NCBI GenBank assembly: GCA_016271365.2
Contig: CM057459.1
Location: 819,079,001-819,143,000 of the forward strand
Origin: Neoceratodus forsteri
Taxonomy: Eukaryota > Chordata > Ceratodontiformes > Ceratodontidae
Direction of reading: 5' to 3'
DNA length: 64,000 bases
Shown here: positions 45,940 through 57,790 of the stretch, in pieces
Layout: each line of letters begins with the position of its first letter
Position numbering within the stretch: position 1 is the stretch's first letter
Notes under the pieces: generated by a model
What the model was told of the DNA's origin: nothing
What the model saw: the letters and a program-made list of their open reading frames with translations, nothing else
Database searches by the model: none
Program-made: the position numbers and the translations under genes

Positions 45940-47070
45940 TTTCTTTATCCCTGGTGTCTAGTGGAAACCACTCTGATTATTGTCCCCACTGTTTCTTTTT
46001 GCTTATCCCTGGTGTCTAGAGGCAACCCCACCCTCCAATCTGTGTCTTGACCTGAAATAAAGAAAACTATTTTTGTACCTGTAAAAAAGAAAATGGTCCC
46101 TCACCAACCTGACCCGCCAACCCAACCTCCTTCTCAGAATCCACCAACCCACACTCCCCAGTACACCCCACACACCCTCACTCATCTGAACAGGTGCCAG
46201 GGTGAACATCAACTCTGTGATTGAAGACATATCTTGCTGCTGGAACTACCAACTGCAATAAGAAAAACCAAGGTATCTGCAGTTCAATGTATTTCAATGG
46301 GGTTTTCAACTCTGATGCATAACCTAGCCATTTTTGCATATTTTGACACCAGATTTTCAACTTGGCCTTTGAGGAACCCCACCTCATGATCAATGGCAGT
46401 GGAATTACACAAATCCAGCTTGATAGGTGATTTCATGGTTGCTTGGTGAAATCACCTTTTGGACAGGATTAGAACATTTTCACCACCCTTGTTCATGAGG
46501 ATAGGTCATAAGAAGTGTATGTTAAAAATTTTGGGCATCAAAATATGTAAAAATGCCAAACTTATGTGCATCCATTCAAATTTTGCTATGCTTGCTCCTA
46601 ATTCTGGTAATTTTAAATATTTTTACCCCAAATGTTCAATATAGCCATATTTTGTAAACAACCCCTTGAATGTCACAGGTGTTATTTTTCAAATCCTGGC
46701 CAAACTGTGTGTTTGCACCTGTATCATGGAATGACGTTGCAGTGGTATGGAATCATGTTTTGATGAGGATTAGGACATTTTCATTACTGGGTTCATGAGG
46801 TGGGGTAATAAGAAGGCTATAGAGACGATTTGGTTGTGATCTTACTAAAATTGTAAGTGCAGGCCCTGGAGGACCCTGTGCTTCCGCAGCAACATGCATA
46901 TACTGTATGCATCTGTGGAGGTATGACAGCACAGGGCCATCTCAGGCAAATAAGGATACTGTTACATTATCTCAAAAATTATGGATTGATGGGTGTACAG
47001 GGCCCAGAGGGCCTTGCACTGCCACAGGCATATAATAATCTGATTATACTATCTCAAAAAGTAAGGAAAT
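45940..47070 (+). mobile_element. PAL-A foldback element copy A4
   Basis: It opens with two copies of 'ccctggtgtctagtgg' type words (45,950 and 46,005), then 'gaaaatggtccctcaccaa', the C-rich run, 'tgattgaagacatatcttg' and the ~300-bp body segments ('ttttcaacttggcctttgag'; 'ttcaatatagccatattttg'). It ends 'atactatctcaaaaagtaag' into palindrome P6. The opening words recur in inverted form in the minisatellite 47,850-48,230, giving the copy inverted repeat-array ends. Confidence 0.7.
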
Positions 47071-47434
47071 TAATTGCAAAAAAACTCATTAATGCACTAG
47101 TTAGGGTTAAAGTGACAAATGTAAGGAAATGTGGCATTAGGGTTTCCAACCATAACAACCCACCCTCACCCTACAGGCAGAAACAGGCATGGGGTGCGCC
47201 TTGGGGTTGTTAGCCCTAACGCTCACCCCATTCTCATATACTGTACATATTTCAGCTTATTTACTCATGGAATGGGCTGAGCATTAGGGTTGACAACCCC
47301 ATGGCACATCCCATGCCTGTTGCTGCTTGAAGGGTTGGGTGGGGTTATAGGGTTCAAAACCCTAACACCACATTTCACTACTTTTGTCACTTTAAACCTA
47401 ACTAGTGCATTAACAAAGTTTTTTTGTAATGAAT
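47071..47434. repeat. PAL palindrome copy P6
   Basis: The left arm runs from TTAATTGCAAAAAAACTCAT and the right arm to GTTTTTTTGTAATGAATA. TTAATGCACTAGTTAGGGTT and its complement mark the outer part. The centre lies near 47,252. Confidence 0.85.
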
Positions 47435-47557
47435 ATAGATATAGGAGAGTGAGATACTACATACTGGGAAAGTGTGTACAACTCTGGGAAAGGGTTTACA
47501 GAGTAATAGCTGCTAACTGCTTCTATGTAGAAAAAGTCCCTTCTGTGCAGTACACAG

Positions 47558-47559
<2 letters not shown>

Positions 47560-47622
<63 letters not shown>

Positions 47623-47667
47623 GTCTGTCTGTCTATCGATATGCATATATATCTATGTCTATGTCTA

Positions 47668-47704
<37 letters not shown>

Positions 47705-47712
47705 GTCTATCT
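47560..47712. repeat. (CTAT)n tetranucleotide microsatellite
   Basis: CTAT units with a few CTGT variants run in two blocks (47,560-47,635 and 47,645-47,712) separated by a CGATATGCATATAT interruption. Confidence 0.95.
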
Positions 47713-47819
47713 ATCTACAGTATCTATCTATATACAAATATATATATATTCGTGAAAACAAATATGTTTAAGCATCATTTATTGTTCAGATTAAACCAAC
47801 GAAAATTAAGGTAAACTTT

Positions 47820-48235
47820 AAATTCGTATGTGGCTGCAACTGGAAGGTGAATGGTGTCACTAGTCTCCAGGGAAACTTTAAAACATTTATTGGGCAGTGA
47901 TCAGAAGATGCTGGTGCCACTAGACACCAGGGACTTTACACACTTTCATGAGGGTGGTGATGGGATGGTGGGGATGCCACTAGACATCAGGGAAACTTTA
48001 ATCTTTTATGGGGCTGGTTACTTGAGGGTGGGGGTTGCCACTAGACACCAGGAAAACCTTTAATTCTTATGGGGCCAGTGATGGGAGGGTGGGGATGACT
48101 CTAGACACCAGATAAACTTTAAACTTTTATGGGGCTGGCAATTGGAGGGTGTGGGTGCCAGTAGACACCAGGGAAACTTTTAATTCTTAAGGGGCCAGTG
48201 ATTGGAGGGCGGGGAGTGCTAAGAGATGCCACTGA
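47820..48235. repeat. Minisatellite, ~60-bp unit, about 7 copies
   Basis: Each unit carries GGTGCCACTAGACACCAGGG or a variant, then 'aaactttaa', 'cttatggggc' and 'gtgatgggagggtgggg'. The unit repeats the inverted version of the words at 45,945-46,030, the other end of PAL-A copy A4. From 48,236 to 48,676 nothing is recognised. Confidence 0.9.
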
Positions 48236-48676
48236 AAGTTAAATGTTATATTGCTGAAGGAAATTCTACAGAACTGACCTCTGATAGTGATCAGTTCTGT
48301 GGATTTTTTTTGCTGCTGTTTAATACATTATCCAGAGTTTGTACATTTATTCTGCCATTTTAATGTGGGACTTCAACAGAAGTTGCCAAAATGATTTTCC
48401 AAACTTTCATGGAAGCAGAAGTCTGACTTTCATGCAAATGCTGCCAGTGTATTTTTTTTTTTCTTGCACAGGTCTAGTTTGCCTTTAAATTTGTTATGGT
48501 TGTAGTGGAAGATGAGATACATCTTTGGTGCATTTTTGATGATGAATGCACTTTTATTGTGTATTTTGCACTATTGTGAAGATTGGAGGCAATTTTGGGG
48601 TGTAATGCATACCCCATGAATGTTTTGAGGGGAATTATGTGTCAGTGCCATAGTAGTTACTGACACCATACATATA

Positions 48677-49086
48677 TTCATTGCAAAACACTTTGTTAAT
48701 GCATCAGTTAGGGTTGAAGCAACAAACATTGGGAAATGAGGCATTAGGGTTCACACCCTAACACCCCCCACTCCCTACCACCCCACCCCATCCTCCACAG
48801 ACCAACAGGGGATGGAGTGTCCTTTGGGGTCATTGGGCCTAACTCTCATCTCGTTCCATGTGTAACAAAGCTTACAAGGTACAATATAGGAGAATGGGGT
48901 GAGAGTTAGGCCCGATGACCCCAAGGCAAACTCCATCACCTGTTGGTCTGAGGAGGGTGGGGGTGGGGGTGGGGTTCAGTGGTAGAGTATGGGGTGTGTT
49001 AGGGTGTCAACCCTGATGCCTCATTCCACTACTTTTCTCACTTCAACCTTAACTGATGCATTAACAAAGTTTTTTGCGATGAATTT
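48677..49086. repeat. PAL palindrome copy P7
   Basis: The arms run from ATTCATTGCAAAACACTTTG to AAAGTTTTTTGCGATGAAT, centre near 48,882. The inner arms carry GGGGTGAGAGTTAGGCCC and its complement. Confidence 0.9.
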
Positions 49087-51068
49087 CCTGATTTTTTGAG
49101 AAAGTGTAATCTTACCCTCATATGGTTTTGGGGAACAAAGGACCCCCCATGGTATCCATTTTTGGAAGTGCAGGGACCATAGGGCCCTGTGCTCCCATCT
49201 GCCCATAGTGCACAGACATTGCAATGAACTGTCATCTCACTGTGGGCCTTGCACTCCCAGTATTGCATAATGGATGGCCAGCAGTCTCATTACTTCATAA
49301 TGGTATCTATATGTGGGTATGCTGGGCCCTCCAGGCCATGCCTTCATACCTGCCTATAATTTTAGAGATGCAGCACTGGCCACGACACATTCCAAGTAAC
49401 CCTTGTGCTGCAAATGGTGCAATATCTCAGTAACCATAGCAATCTTGGAAAAACTTCCACTGCAGCTGTAATCATGGGTGGTAACCTGCACGTGTGCTTA
49501 GCAAAAAATCTGTATCTCTAAACATTTTTCGAAATATAGGCACCAAAAGGTGCCGTGTTCATCACAATGTTATCCTATGGGAAATTTCTCAACTTTGGAA
49601 TGCCATAACTATGTAACAGATGCAAATGTTTACACCAAACTGCATAAGTCACATCTCTGGGACACCACCTTTGTATCCTGCAAATTTCAAGCCAAAAGTA
49701 CTAACCGTTTCTTTGCAGTGAACTGGAAAAAGACAGCATCTTTTAAAAATCCTGTTTTGTGAACTGTCAGAATCTCTGTGCATGAGCCAAATCCCTTTCT
49801 GTGAGGTGTCAAAATCCCTGTTCATGAACAGGGATTTTGACAGCTCATGAAAAGTGATTTTGACAGGTTGTGAAAAGGGATTTTGACAGCTCATGAGAAG
49901 GGATTTAAAAAACTAATCCCTTTTCACAAGCTGTTAAAATCCTTTTTTGAGAGCCAGTCCCTTTTTGATGAGATGGCAAAAACCCTTTTTGTGAGTCAAT
50001 CCCTTTTCAAGAGATAGGGCCATCTGGTCAGCATCTCACAAAAAAGGATTTTGACACCTCATGAAAAGAGATTCCTCACAAAAAGGGATTTTGACAGCTC
50101 ACAAAATGGGATTTTGACAGCTAGCAAAAAGTGATTTAAAAAACAAATTCCTTTGTGTGAGCTATCAAAATCCCTTTTCACTAGACGATCCCTTTTCATG
50201 AGGTGTCAGTGTCCCTTTTTGTGAGCCAATCCCTTTTCACGAGATAGGGCCATCTGGTCATCATCTCATGAATAGGGATTTTGACAGCTCACGAAAAAGG
50301 ATCGGTATGTGAAAAGGGATTTTGACTGCTCACAAAAAGGAATCGGAAGCGAGTCATGAAAATGGAATTTTAAATTTAAAAATGAGCATTTTGTGACTAA
50401 AGTAAAGTAAACCAAAGTCATAGACTTGTAGAGGATGTCCACCTGAACAAAACCCATGCCTTGTTTACTTCAGAACACATCCATAGATAAAGTAATGACA
50501 TTTTGTTTTTAAGGAAAAATGAAAACAAGATCGCGGCTCACAAAAAGTTATGTTTTTTCTCACGAAGAGGGATTTTATAAATCCTTCTTTGTGAGATGAG
50601 AAAATCCTTGTTCATGAGGCCAATTCTTCTTCGTGAAATATACCCCCTATCCCAAAGACTGAATTGAGCATGCTCAGAGCCCAAGCTTTCAAAATTTTAT
50701 AACTTTGGAATGGATAAATATTTTTTCATCAAATAAATACTGGGTTGTTGTTTCAGGCAACCTCTTTCTACCCTGAAAATGTCAGACCAAAATTCCAAAC
50801 AGTGTTGATGTAGCGTGATGGGCACAAATCAGCAAAAATGGGTAAAAAAAATGAAAAACACACTTATTTGAGAATGTGTTGCACAAAAATTGCATATTTG
50901 ATTAAAATGAAACTTGGCAAGTCTGGAGATCTACACCTCAGTACAATGCATTCCAAATTTTGTGTAAATCCATTGAACGGTTGCAAAGTTATTAAAGTGC
51001 AAAATTTGGGGTTTAACATTAAACTGCTTACTGAACCCCAACTTGACCGGGCTTGACCATGCCTCATA
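49087..51068 (+). mobile_element. PAL-B foldback element copy B-d
   Basis: It has the full order: 'gaaagtgtaat', GGGCCCT hairpins, 'aatatctcagtaaccatag', 'caccaaaaggtgccgtg', 'caagccaaaagtactaaccg', the short-word module (49,740-50,370), GAAAACAAGATCGCGGC at 50,520, more words, 'ctttggaatggataaatatt', 'ttaaagtgcaaaatttgggg' and an end 'ccgggcttgaccatgcctc' before (TA)n. It is about 2.4 kb with its palindrome. No ORF is credible. Confidence 0.75.
49740..50640. repeat. Short-inverted-word module of copy B-d
   Basis: The word GGGATTTTGACAGCTC occurs at about 49,831, 49,878, 50,085, 50,108 and 50,274, always followed by 'atga', 'acaa' or 'acga' plus AAAAGGGATT. Its complement 'tcaaaatcccttttt' alternates with it. 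The spacing is irregular (20-40 bp), so this is neither a tandem array nor a CRISPR. Confidence 0.8.
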
Positions 51069-51094
51069 ATATATATATATATATATATATATAT
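51069..51094. repeat. (TA)n microsatellite between two PAL-B copies
   Basis: About 12 TA units separate the 3' end of B-d from the palindrome of B-e. Confidence 0.9.
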
Positions 51095-51405
51095 ACCCCT
51101 AACCCCCTCACCACCCCAACCCCCATCCTCCACAGACCGACAGATGCAGATTGTGCCATGGGGTCATGAGGCCCAACTGTCACACCATTCCATGTGTAAA
51201 CAGGTTGAAATGCTGCAGTAAATTAGAATGGGGTGAGAGTTAGGCCTCATGACCCCATAGCACACCCCAGCATCTGTTGGTATGTGGAGGATGGGGTGAT
51301 GAGGTGGTGAGGGGATTAAGGGCTCAACCCTAACATCTTATTTCCCCACTTTTGTTGCTTTAACCCTAACTGATGCATTAAGCAAAGTTTTTTGTAATGA
51401 ATTTC
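51095..51405. repeat. PAL palindrome copy P8, left arm truncated
   Basis: The left arm starts directly after (TA)n at CCCCTAACCCCCTCACCAC, lacking the outer ~60 bp. The right arm is complete to GTTTTTTGTAATGAATTT. Confidence 0.8.
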
Positions 51406-53162
51406 CTTACTCTTTAAAACAGTGTAATATACCTAGTAAATAGCATGTGTTGGGTGGCCCCGTGCTTCCACCAAGTTGCCCATTTCTGCATAACAATATG
51501 TGTCTGTGGGAGTGTGGGCCCTTTGGGCCCTGCGCTTCCACTTACGTATAGCTACAGAGCCATATAGCAGCCCTATAGGACAAGGAACCCTTGTAACACT
51601 AATTTGTCAATATCTTGGGAACTGTAGCAGCTAGGAAAAAGTCAAGTGTCATTGTAATTATGACAGTGAGATGTCCACACAACATAAATTGACTGAATCA
51701 ATATCTTGCATTATTTATGAGATATGGGCACCGAAAAGCGCTCAAAAGGCACCCTTGGAACTCTTATAACACATTTTTGCCAATATCTTCGTAACCGTAG
51801 CAAGTAGGAAAAAAATTCCACTGCTTTTGTGGTTTATGATTTTGAAACATGTTTCTGCTGCTTAGGTCTCTTAAAGGTGGTCTAAGCTGCAGGTAGTGAA
51901 AAATCCGTATCTTGCTTCGTTTTCGAGATACAGGCACTGCAGTCTTATCCTATGGAACATTTCTCAACTTTGGAATATCATAATTTTGTATACAATGCAA
52001 TCATTTACACTGAGCCAGCATATGACACATCTGTGGGATAACCCCTTTTCACCCTGCAAATTTCAAGCCAAAAGTCCTTACCGTTTCTTAGCAGTAAACT
52101 GGCAAAGTGTCACAAATCCTTATTCGTGAGCAGTCCAAATCCCCATTTGTGAGCCGAATCCCCATTCATGAGGTGAAAAAATCCCAATTTGTGAAGCGAT
52201 CCATGTTCATGAGATAGGTATCTGGTCTTCATCTCAAGTACGAGGATTTTGCTAGCTCACGAATGGGGACTGGCTCACAAATGGGGATTTTGACAGCTCA
52301 CAAATGGGGATTCCTTGTTCGCGAGACAGAGCCATCTGGTCCTCATCTCACAAATGGAGATTTAGCTCATGAACAGGAATTTTGACAGCTCACAAAAAAG
52401 GATTTTTTTTAATGATCCCCGTTCATGAGCTGTCAAAATCGGGGATCGGAAGCGAGTAAGGAATGGGGATTTTCAATTTAAAAAATGGCTGTTTTTTTTA
52501 GTAAACTGATGGAAACCAAACACATAGTTTTCTAGAGGGCATTGCCCTGAACAAAACCCACACATTTGTTTTTATAAAATACATCTGTAAGGCAAGTAAC
52601 AGCATTTTCTTTTGTGCTAAAAGTGAAAACAAGATGGCAGCTCATGAACAGAAATTTTTTTTCTCACAAACAGGGATTTAATGAATCCCCATTCGTGAAC
52701 AGGCAAAATTCCCATTTGTGAGCTGAAATCCTTTTTCACAGCTGTGCATCTATCCAAAAGACTGATCTGGAAATGCTCAGAACACACATTTTCAAAATTA
52801 AATAACTTTGGATGAGAATAATATTTTTTCACCAAACACATGCTGGCTTGTTCCTTGTCATAAGCTCTAGCTATCCTGAATATTTCAGGCTAAACTCCTA
52901 AACAGTGTGGCTGCAGGGTGATGAGGAAAATTCAGGAAAAAGTGGCAGAAAAAGGGAAAAAACACTTTTTTCCATATGCACTGCGCAAAATCCACATATC
53001 CAATCGAAACAAAACTTGGCAAGTCAAGAGAGCTACCCAACAGGACAGCACATACCAAATGTCATGTAAAGCCATTGAACAGTTGCAAAGATATTAATGT
53101 GCAAAATTTGTGGATTAACATTAAACTGCACACTCAACCCTAACTATAGAGGTGCAACCGCA
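51406..53162 (+). mobile_element. PAL-B foldback element copy B-e
   Basis: It follows B-d head to tail. It shows the same order, with the module at 52,105-52,745, the landmark GAAAACAAGATGGCAGC at 52,624, 'caatcgaaacaaaacttggc', and the terminal hairpin GAGGTGC-AACC-GCACCTC at 53,147-53,164. (CT)n and (TA)n follow. Confidence 0.75.
52105..52745. repeat. Short-inverted-word module of copy B-e
   Basis: The words are 'gaatggggattttgac', 'tcacaaatggggattttg', 'aatccccattcgtgag' and complements, where copy B-d has AAAAGGG in place of AATGGGG. The motif type is therefore copy-specific although 'gccatctggtc' is shared. Confidence 0.75.
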
Positions 53163-53163
53163 C

Positions 53164-53239
<76 letters not shown>

Positions 53240-53240
53240 A
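53163..53240. repeat. (CT)n(TA)n(TG)n compound microsatellite
   Basis: CT, TA and TG runs follow one another directly after the PAL-B terminal hairpin. Confidence 0.95.
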
Positions 53241-54070
53241 CTATTGCTAAGATTCATACTAAGGTGTAAGGAGCTAAAAAGGTGGTAAGCCCATGACTGC
53301 TCCTATCATTTACCCATAATAAGCCATGGCGTTTCCTCCTAAAAACAGAATAATGGATAGTTTAGAGTGTATTATAGGTCAGTAATACCATTGAGAGGTG
53401 CAGGACATGTAAGAACCTTGAGAGGTTCCTATATGTCCTGAACCTCTAGATGGTATTCTGGCTGGTAACAGCCTGTAAACTATTGATTATTTTTTTTAAT
53501 ATATGGATCCAAGCTTTAGGTTTTTTGGTATTTTTGTAGTGGGCGGTTGGCTGCTGCCATGTAGGATTTTGTCACTCATGGCCGACCACCACACTTTGCT
53601 GCACTGCCTCTCTCCATGTGTTTTTTGCCAGCCCACTCACATGCATGGCACAGTTAAAAATACATTTTTGTGGTCATACATTTTCTTCTTGGGTGGGGGG
53701 GAATGGTTTGCAGGATCAGCCAGATAACTCCATTTTTAAAACAAAAAAATGGGAAGTGCTGTGGAGACTGTGCACTCTCGCTCAGCTAGAGATGACTGCC
53801 ATCTTTTGGAAACCATTTTAGCCACCCACAGGCAGAGAACTGCCAATGATTAGACATGTTGTGAGTGTGAATGGATGATTGGCCTTTGGGAGGTTTACTG
53901 ATGTGGGGAGTTGTGGGCTTGCGCTGTTGAGCTTGTCTGGTAATACTATTGTTCAGGTCCCAAACAATACTATTATGGGGATGTGAACAATAGTATTATC
54001 ACTCCTGAAGTGTGGCATGATCACTTCGGGAGTGATAGTATTACCAGAAAAATGTTTCATGCTTTAGTGT
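53241..54070. repeat. Unrecognised region with nested hairpins
   Basis: Two hairpins are clear. AGGACATGTAAGAACC pairs with GGTTCCTATATGTCCT at 53,402-53,442. CTGGTAATACTATTGTTC (53,937) pairs with GAACAATAGTATTATCA (53,982) and again, in part, with GGGAGTGATAGTATTACCAG at 54,030. No gene is recognised. Confidence 0.6.
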
Positions 54071-54074
54071 GGTA

Positions 54075-54800
54075 TTAATTTCATTATCCATATATTAATA
54101 TATAGGAATCCAGTTTATTTTTGAACTGTGCTTTATTTCTACTTGTGATAACCTCTAAAGGCAGTCGATTCCAGGGTGTCCCCACTCTCTGTGTAAATAA
54201 AGCCTTCCTCCTATTGTTATTAAACTTTATCAGCCTTAATTGTACTAGGTGTCCTCTGGTTAATACCTTGTCAGATCTGAACTCTAAGTGTAGTTCATTA
54301 AGAAGGTAGTCATCCTGCATAATATCATAACAAAGATGTAGGTCTCCCCAAATTTGTCTGGTTTCAAAGGACATCAAATCTAATGTTTTCAGCTTTACAT
54401 CAAAGGGTACTGACTTTAAGATGTGAATCACTTTTGTTGCTTGTCTCTGTATATTTTCCAGACTAATTATTCCCCCCCTGAGTTGGATACTCACACTGGG
54501 CTCACATAGTCAATCAAAGACCTCATTTATGGTCTATACAGAGGCATCAGCACCTCCCCACTCCTACTTCTAAACATTTTTTTTTATGGAGCATACTACT
54601 TTTTTTGCTTTAGCTATTTGCTGTTTACACTGCAAGTCATATATTAAATCCTTGTTTATTGTGATGCTCAGATCCTTCTCCTCATCTAATTTTCTCATAT
54701 GGTGACTATTCCGGAAATAATACCTTTTGCTATTGTTTTTCCCTAGATGTATAACACAGCACTTGTCTATATTGAAACTCATCCCCCTTTGAGTTGCCTA
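54075..54800 (-). pseudogene. LINE RT C-terminal part (CR1/Rex1-like), 3' half of a split LINE
   Basis: On the minus strand MSFNIDKCCVIHLGKNNSKR (54,782) is the post-FADD region, then LDEEKDLSITINKDL, and in another frame LENIQRQATKVIHILKSV, LKTLDLMSFETRQIWGDLHL and TRGHLVQLRLIKFNNNRRKA, ending WNRLPLEVI and FKNKLDSYI near 54,090. These are the thumb and C-terminal blocks of jockey/CR1-group RT. The piece starts exactly where the piece at 57,808-58,745 stops, so the two form one LINE split by a PAL-B element. A frame change occurs near 54,490-54,570. The subfamily differs from the CR1 copies elsewhere in the window; Rex1-like is possible. Confidence 0.75.
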
Positions 54801-54811
<11 letters not shown>

Positions 54812-54835
<24 letters not shown>

Positions 54836-54836
54836 T
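54812..54836. repeat. (TA)n at the left boundary of the inserted PAL-B
   Basis: The run separates LINE sequence from the PAL-B terminal hairpin. A second TA run (57,796-57,810) marks the other boundary. Confidence 0.9.
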
Positions 54837-55449
54837 AAAATGGCACGGTAGTGCCACTAAAGTTAGTACCCACTTAAGGTTAAACTCTAAAATTTAGAAG
54901 CTTAATAACTTTGCCTCTGTATGAAGAATTTGCCTGGCATGTGGCAGGCACAGAGTGGTACAATAGATCTCTGGATCTACCAAGTTTCGTAATGGTTGGA
55001 TATACTGTTGCAGAGCTCCATAGCTCCGGAGAATGTGGTAATTCCTCATTTTTGCACATTCTTTGCTCATGCCTGCAGGTAGCACGGTCTGTGCGACTGG
55101 TCCAAAACCTTCAGGAAACATGCAGCCAGGGTCTCCAATGTGCCTTTCAAAGATTTTGTGAAAAAATATCAACCGGTTATTCAAAAAACAAGTTTCCCAT
55201 TATAGTCAATAGGAAAAGTTTACAAAATATTTGAAAGCGTCGCTAATGCAGTTTTTAGTGTCACAAATGACCCCTGAAGTGTCGCAAATCTTGTTTTCAG
55301 TTGGTGATCACAGAAATGCTTGGCATTTAAATTTAGGACCCTCTAGGGACAGTTCTTTTTGTGTTCACCTAATCAAGCCCTGAGAATGCTAGCCATGTCT
55401 TTTTTGAGGGGTTAAACACCAGAAATATGTTTTTGATGTTTTTGTAAAA

Positions 55450-55542
55450 AGTAGTGTCACAAAGTAGTGTCACACATTCGAAACTTTGATGATTTTTTTT
55501 GTGAAAGTGTAACAAATCATGACACTACTTTGTGACACTATT
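55450..55542. repeat. Short-inverted-word module of copy B-f
   Basis: AGTGTCACAAAGTAGTGTCA near 55,455 faces TGACACTACTTTGTGACACT near 55,520. The words differ completely from those of other copies. Confidence 0.8.
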
Positions 55543-56021
55543 CCCAAAAGAATAGGAATCCTTTGCCACCCTGCTACAAAAGAAAGGTTTGGTCTTTTGG
55601 GCTGAGATTTGAAGAGAAGAACGCTAAGATCCCACAGATGTGCCTTTTGGTGCTTTGGTGATAAAGTATTACAGGGCTGCAAAGTTACATTACTACAAAG
55701 TTGATGATTGTTCCCATAGGCTAACATTATGGCATCCGACGCTGCTTTCGGAGCCTGTATCTCAAAAATGCTTCGAAATACAGATTTTTCATCGTAAAAA
55801 TGCTTAGTCCCCCACTAGGGGGCTAAGTACAAAACTAGCCAAGAAAGTCATAAATAATATGAGATTTTAACTTTTTTCTACGTCGTACGGTTCCTGTGAC
55901 ATAAGCAATTTAGCATTCCAAGTGTTCATTTTCTGCTCCGAGGCCCATTATTATGCATACATTCTTTGTATTTACTGTGCTTCCGAAAGCACCTTTTGGG
56001 AAAAAAAGGGTGTGAATTTTC

Positions 56022-56590
56022 GTTACTGTTACAGTTAGCTTTTCCACTTGCGTTTCCATAACCGTTTGTGTTAGCGTTCTCATTTACATCACCGTCTGTG
56101 TTACCCTTTGTGTTTGCATTTGCAATTGCTTTTGCATTACTGTTACCATTTGCGTTTCCATTACTGTTTTTATTTGCATTTCCTTTTGCATCACCATGTG
56201 CATTACCATTTGTGTTTGTGTACATGTTTCCTTTTGTGTTTCTATTTGCATTTCTGTTTCCTTTGGCATCATTGTTGGTGTTAATGTAAGCGTTTGCATT
56301 TCCAGTTGTGTTACTGTGACCATGCGGTTTACAATTTGTGTTTGCATACACACTTGTGTTTGCACTTCCATTTCTGTTACTGTTTCCTTTGGCATTATTG
56401 TTGCTGTTACCATAACCATTTCCATTTCCAATTGCATTACTGTTACTGTTTATGTGTTCGTCACCATTTGTGTTTCTGTTAGCCTTAGTGTTTGTGTTTT
56501 CGGTAGAGTTTCTGTTGCCAATTGTGTTACTGTTTCCTTCTGAGTCGCCGTTGCCATTACCATTCGCATTTCTGTTTGCATACCCTGTTT
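56022..56590. repeat. Degenerate hexanucleotide array, ~95 units
   Basis: The sequence keeps a strict 6-bp period with consensus close to RTTNNC: units such as GTTTGC, ATTTCC, GTTACT, ATTACC and ATTTGC follow each other with little spacing error. Stop codons are rare in several frames, giving long Asn/Gly-rich readings on the minus strand. I see no protein family in them, so I call the array non-coding. Confidence 0.9.
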
Positions 56591-56712
56591 TCATTTCACT
56601 CGGTCATGCAATTTTTGCGCAGCGAAGTGACAAAAAATCACATGGTGGGCCCCACGCTCCCACCACCACATTCATTCACTATTTACAGTGCACATTCACA
56701 AAAAGAAGAGAA

Positions 56713-57790
56713 ATTCATGGCAATAAAATTCCATTTAATGCATCAGTTAGGGTTGTTCCACAGTGACAAAAGTGAGGAAATTTGGTGTTAGGGTTGAAAA
56801 CCATAACATGCACTCCACCCTCCACCCCCACCACCACCACACACACAGACATATACATGCAAGTAGGGGAAGAACCAAGGCAACACAGCCAGTCACACAC
56901 AACCACCAGCAGGTAACAGGAATAACATACAACTATGTAAACCACAAATCCACACACCCATGCTCCCACTGGGCTGTCACATGGGGTCGTCACTGCTAAC
57001 TCTCATCCCAGACATTCCATGCACCGCTAAACACATATCACTACAGGCACTGGACGTCTTGGGCCACATGCTGGCACCAACACATAACACAGACTACACA
57101 TATGGTATTTTGGGGTTCGCAAGATCCAAAACAGGATTTTGCATAATCCCTGAAATCCTTTCGCTAACCACTTTCACAAATGTGAAAGTGTCATGCTATG
57201 ACACTTTCGTGTTTGTGAAAGTATTTTGTGAAAGTATGCTTCTAATGACTGCACATCTTTGCCATCATCCTGCGAGCAAACGGTTGGGTCCTTTGGCCTC
57301 AAATTTACAGGATGGCAAGACCTGGTCCCACATATATGCTTTTTCCTGCCATTGTGCTACAATCTTAAGGATTACAAAGTTACATTGTTCCAAAATTGAG
57401 CAATTTGCCATTGACTAATGTTGCAGTGCTCATGATGCCTTTCACCACCCATATTTTGAAGACAAGGCAAGGCACACCATTTTCGCTACTGCCAGCTTAG
57501 TTCACTTTTATGTGAACTGATCTCAAAGAACGACTTTGTAAATAATCTCTGATATCTCCTGTTGGATTTCTCCACTTCCTACAGTAACACAGGTATACAC
57601 CTCCTGCTGGATGTGTGTGATTGGTTGTGTTGTCTTGGTCCTTCCCCTACTTGCAAGTTTATCTGTGTGTGTGCGGTGGTGGGGGGAATGCACAGTTAGG
57701 GTTTTCAACCCTAAAACCAAATTTCCTTGCTTTTTGCTGCTGTGAAACAACCCTAACTGATGCATTAAACAGAGTTTTTTGACATGAAAA
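56713..57790. repeat. PAL palindrome copy P9, arms split by extra sequence
   Basis: The left arm (56,713-57,000) starts ATTCATGGCAATAAAATTCC and carries TTTGGTGTTAGGGTTGAAAA. The right arm (57,560-57,790) ends CTAACTGATGCATTAAACAG. Between them ~550 bp of reverse PAL-B-like sequence contains CACTTTCACAAATGTGAAAG words. Confidence 0.75.

Noticed and set aside
49740..50640. CRISPR-like array of repeats and spacers
   Set aside because: The words occur in both orientations, spacing is irregular and the 'spacers' are more of the same words. The context is an animal transposon.
55926..56594. 222-residue minus-strand ORF, Asn/Gly repeats
   Set aside because: It is the translation of the hexanucleotide array and flanks; other frames are open as well.
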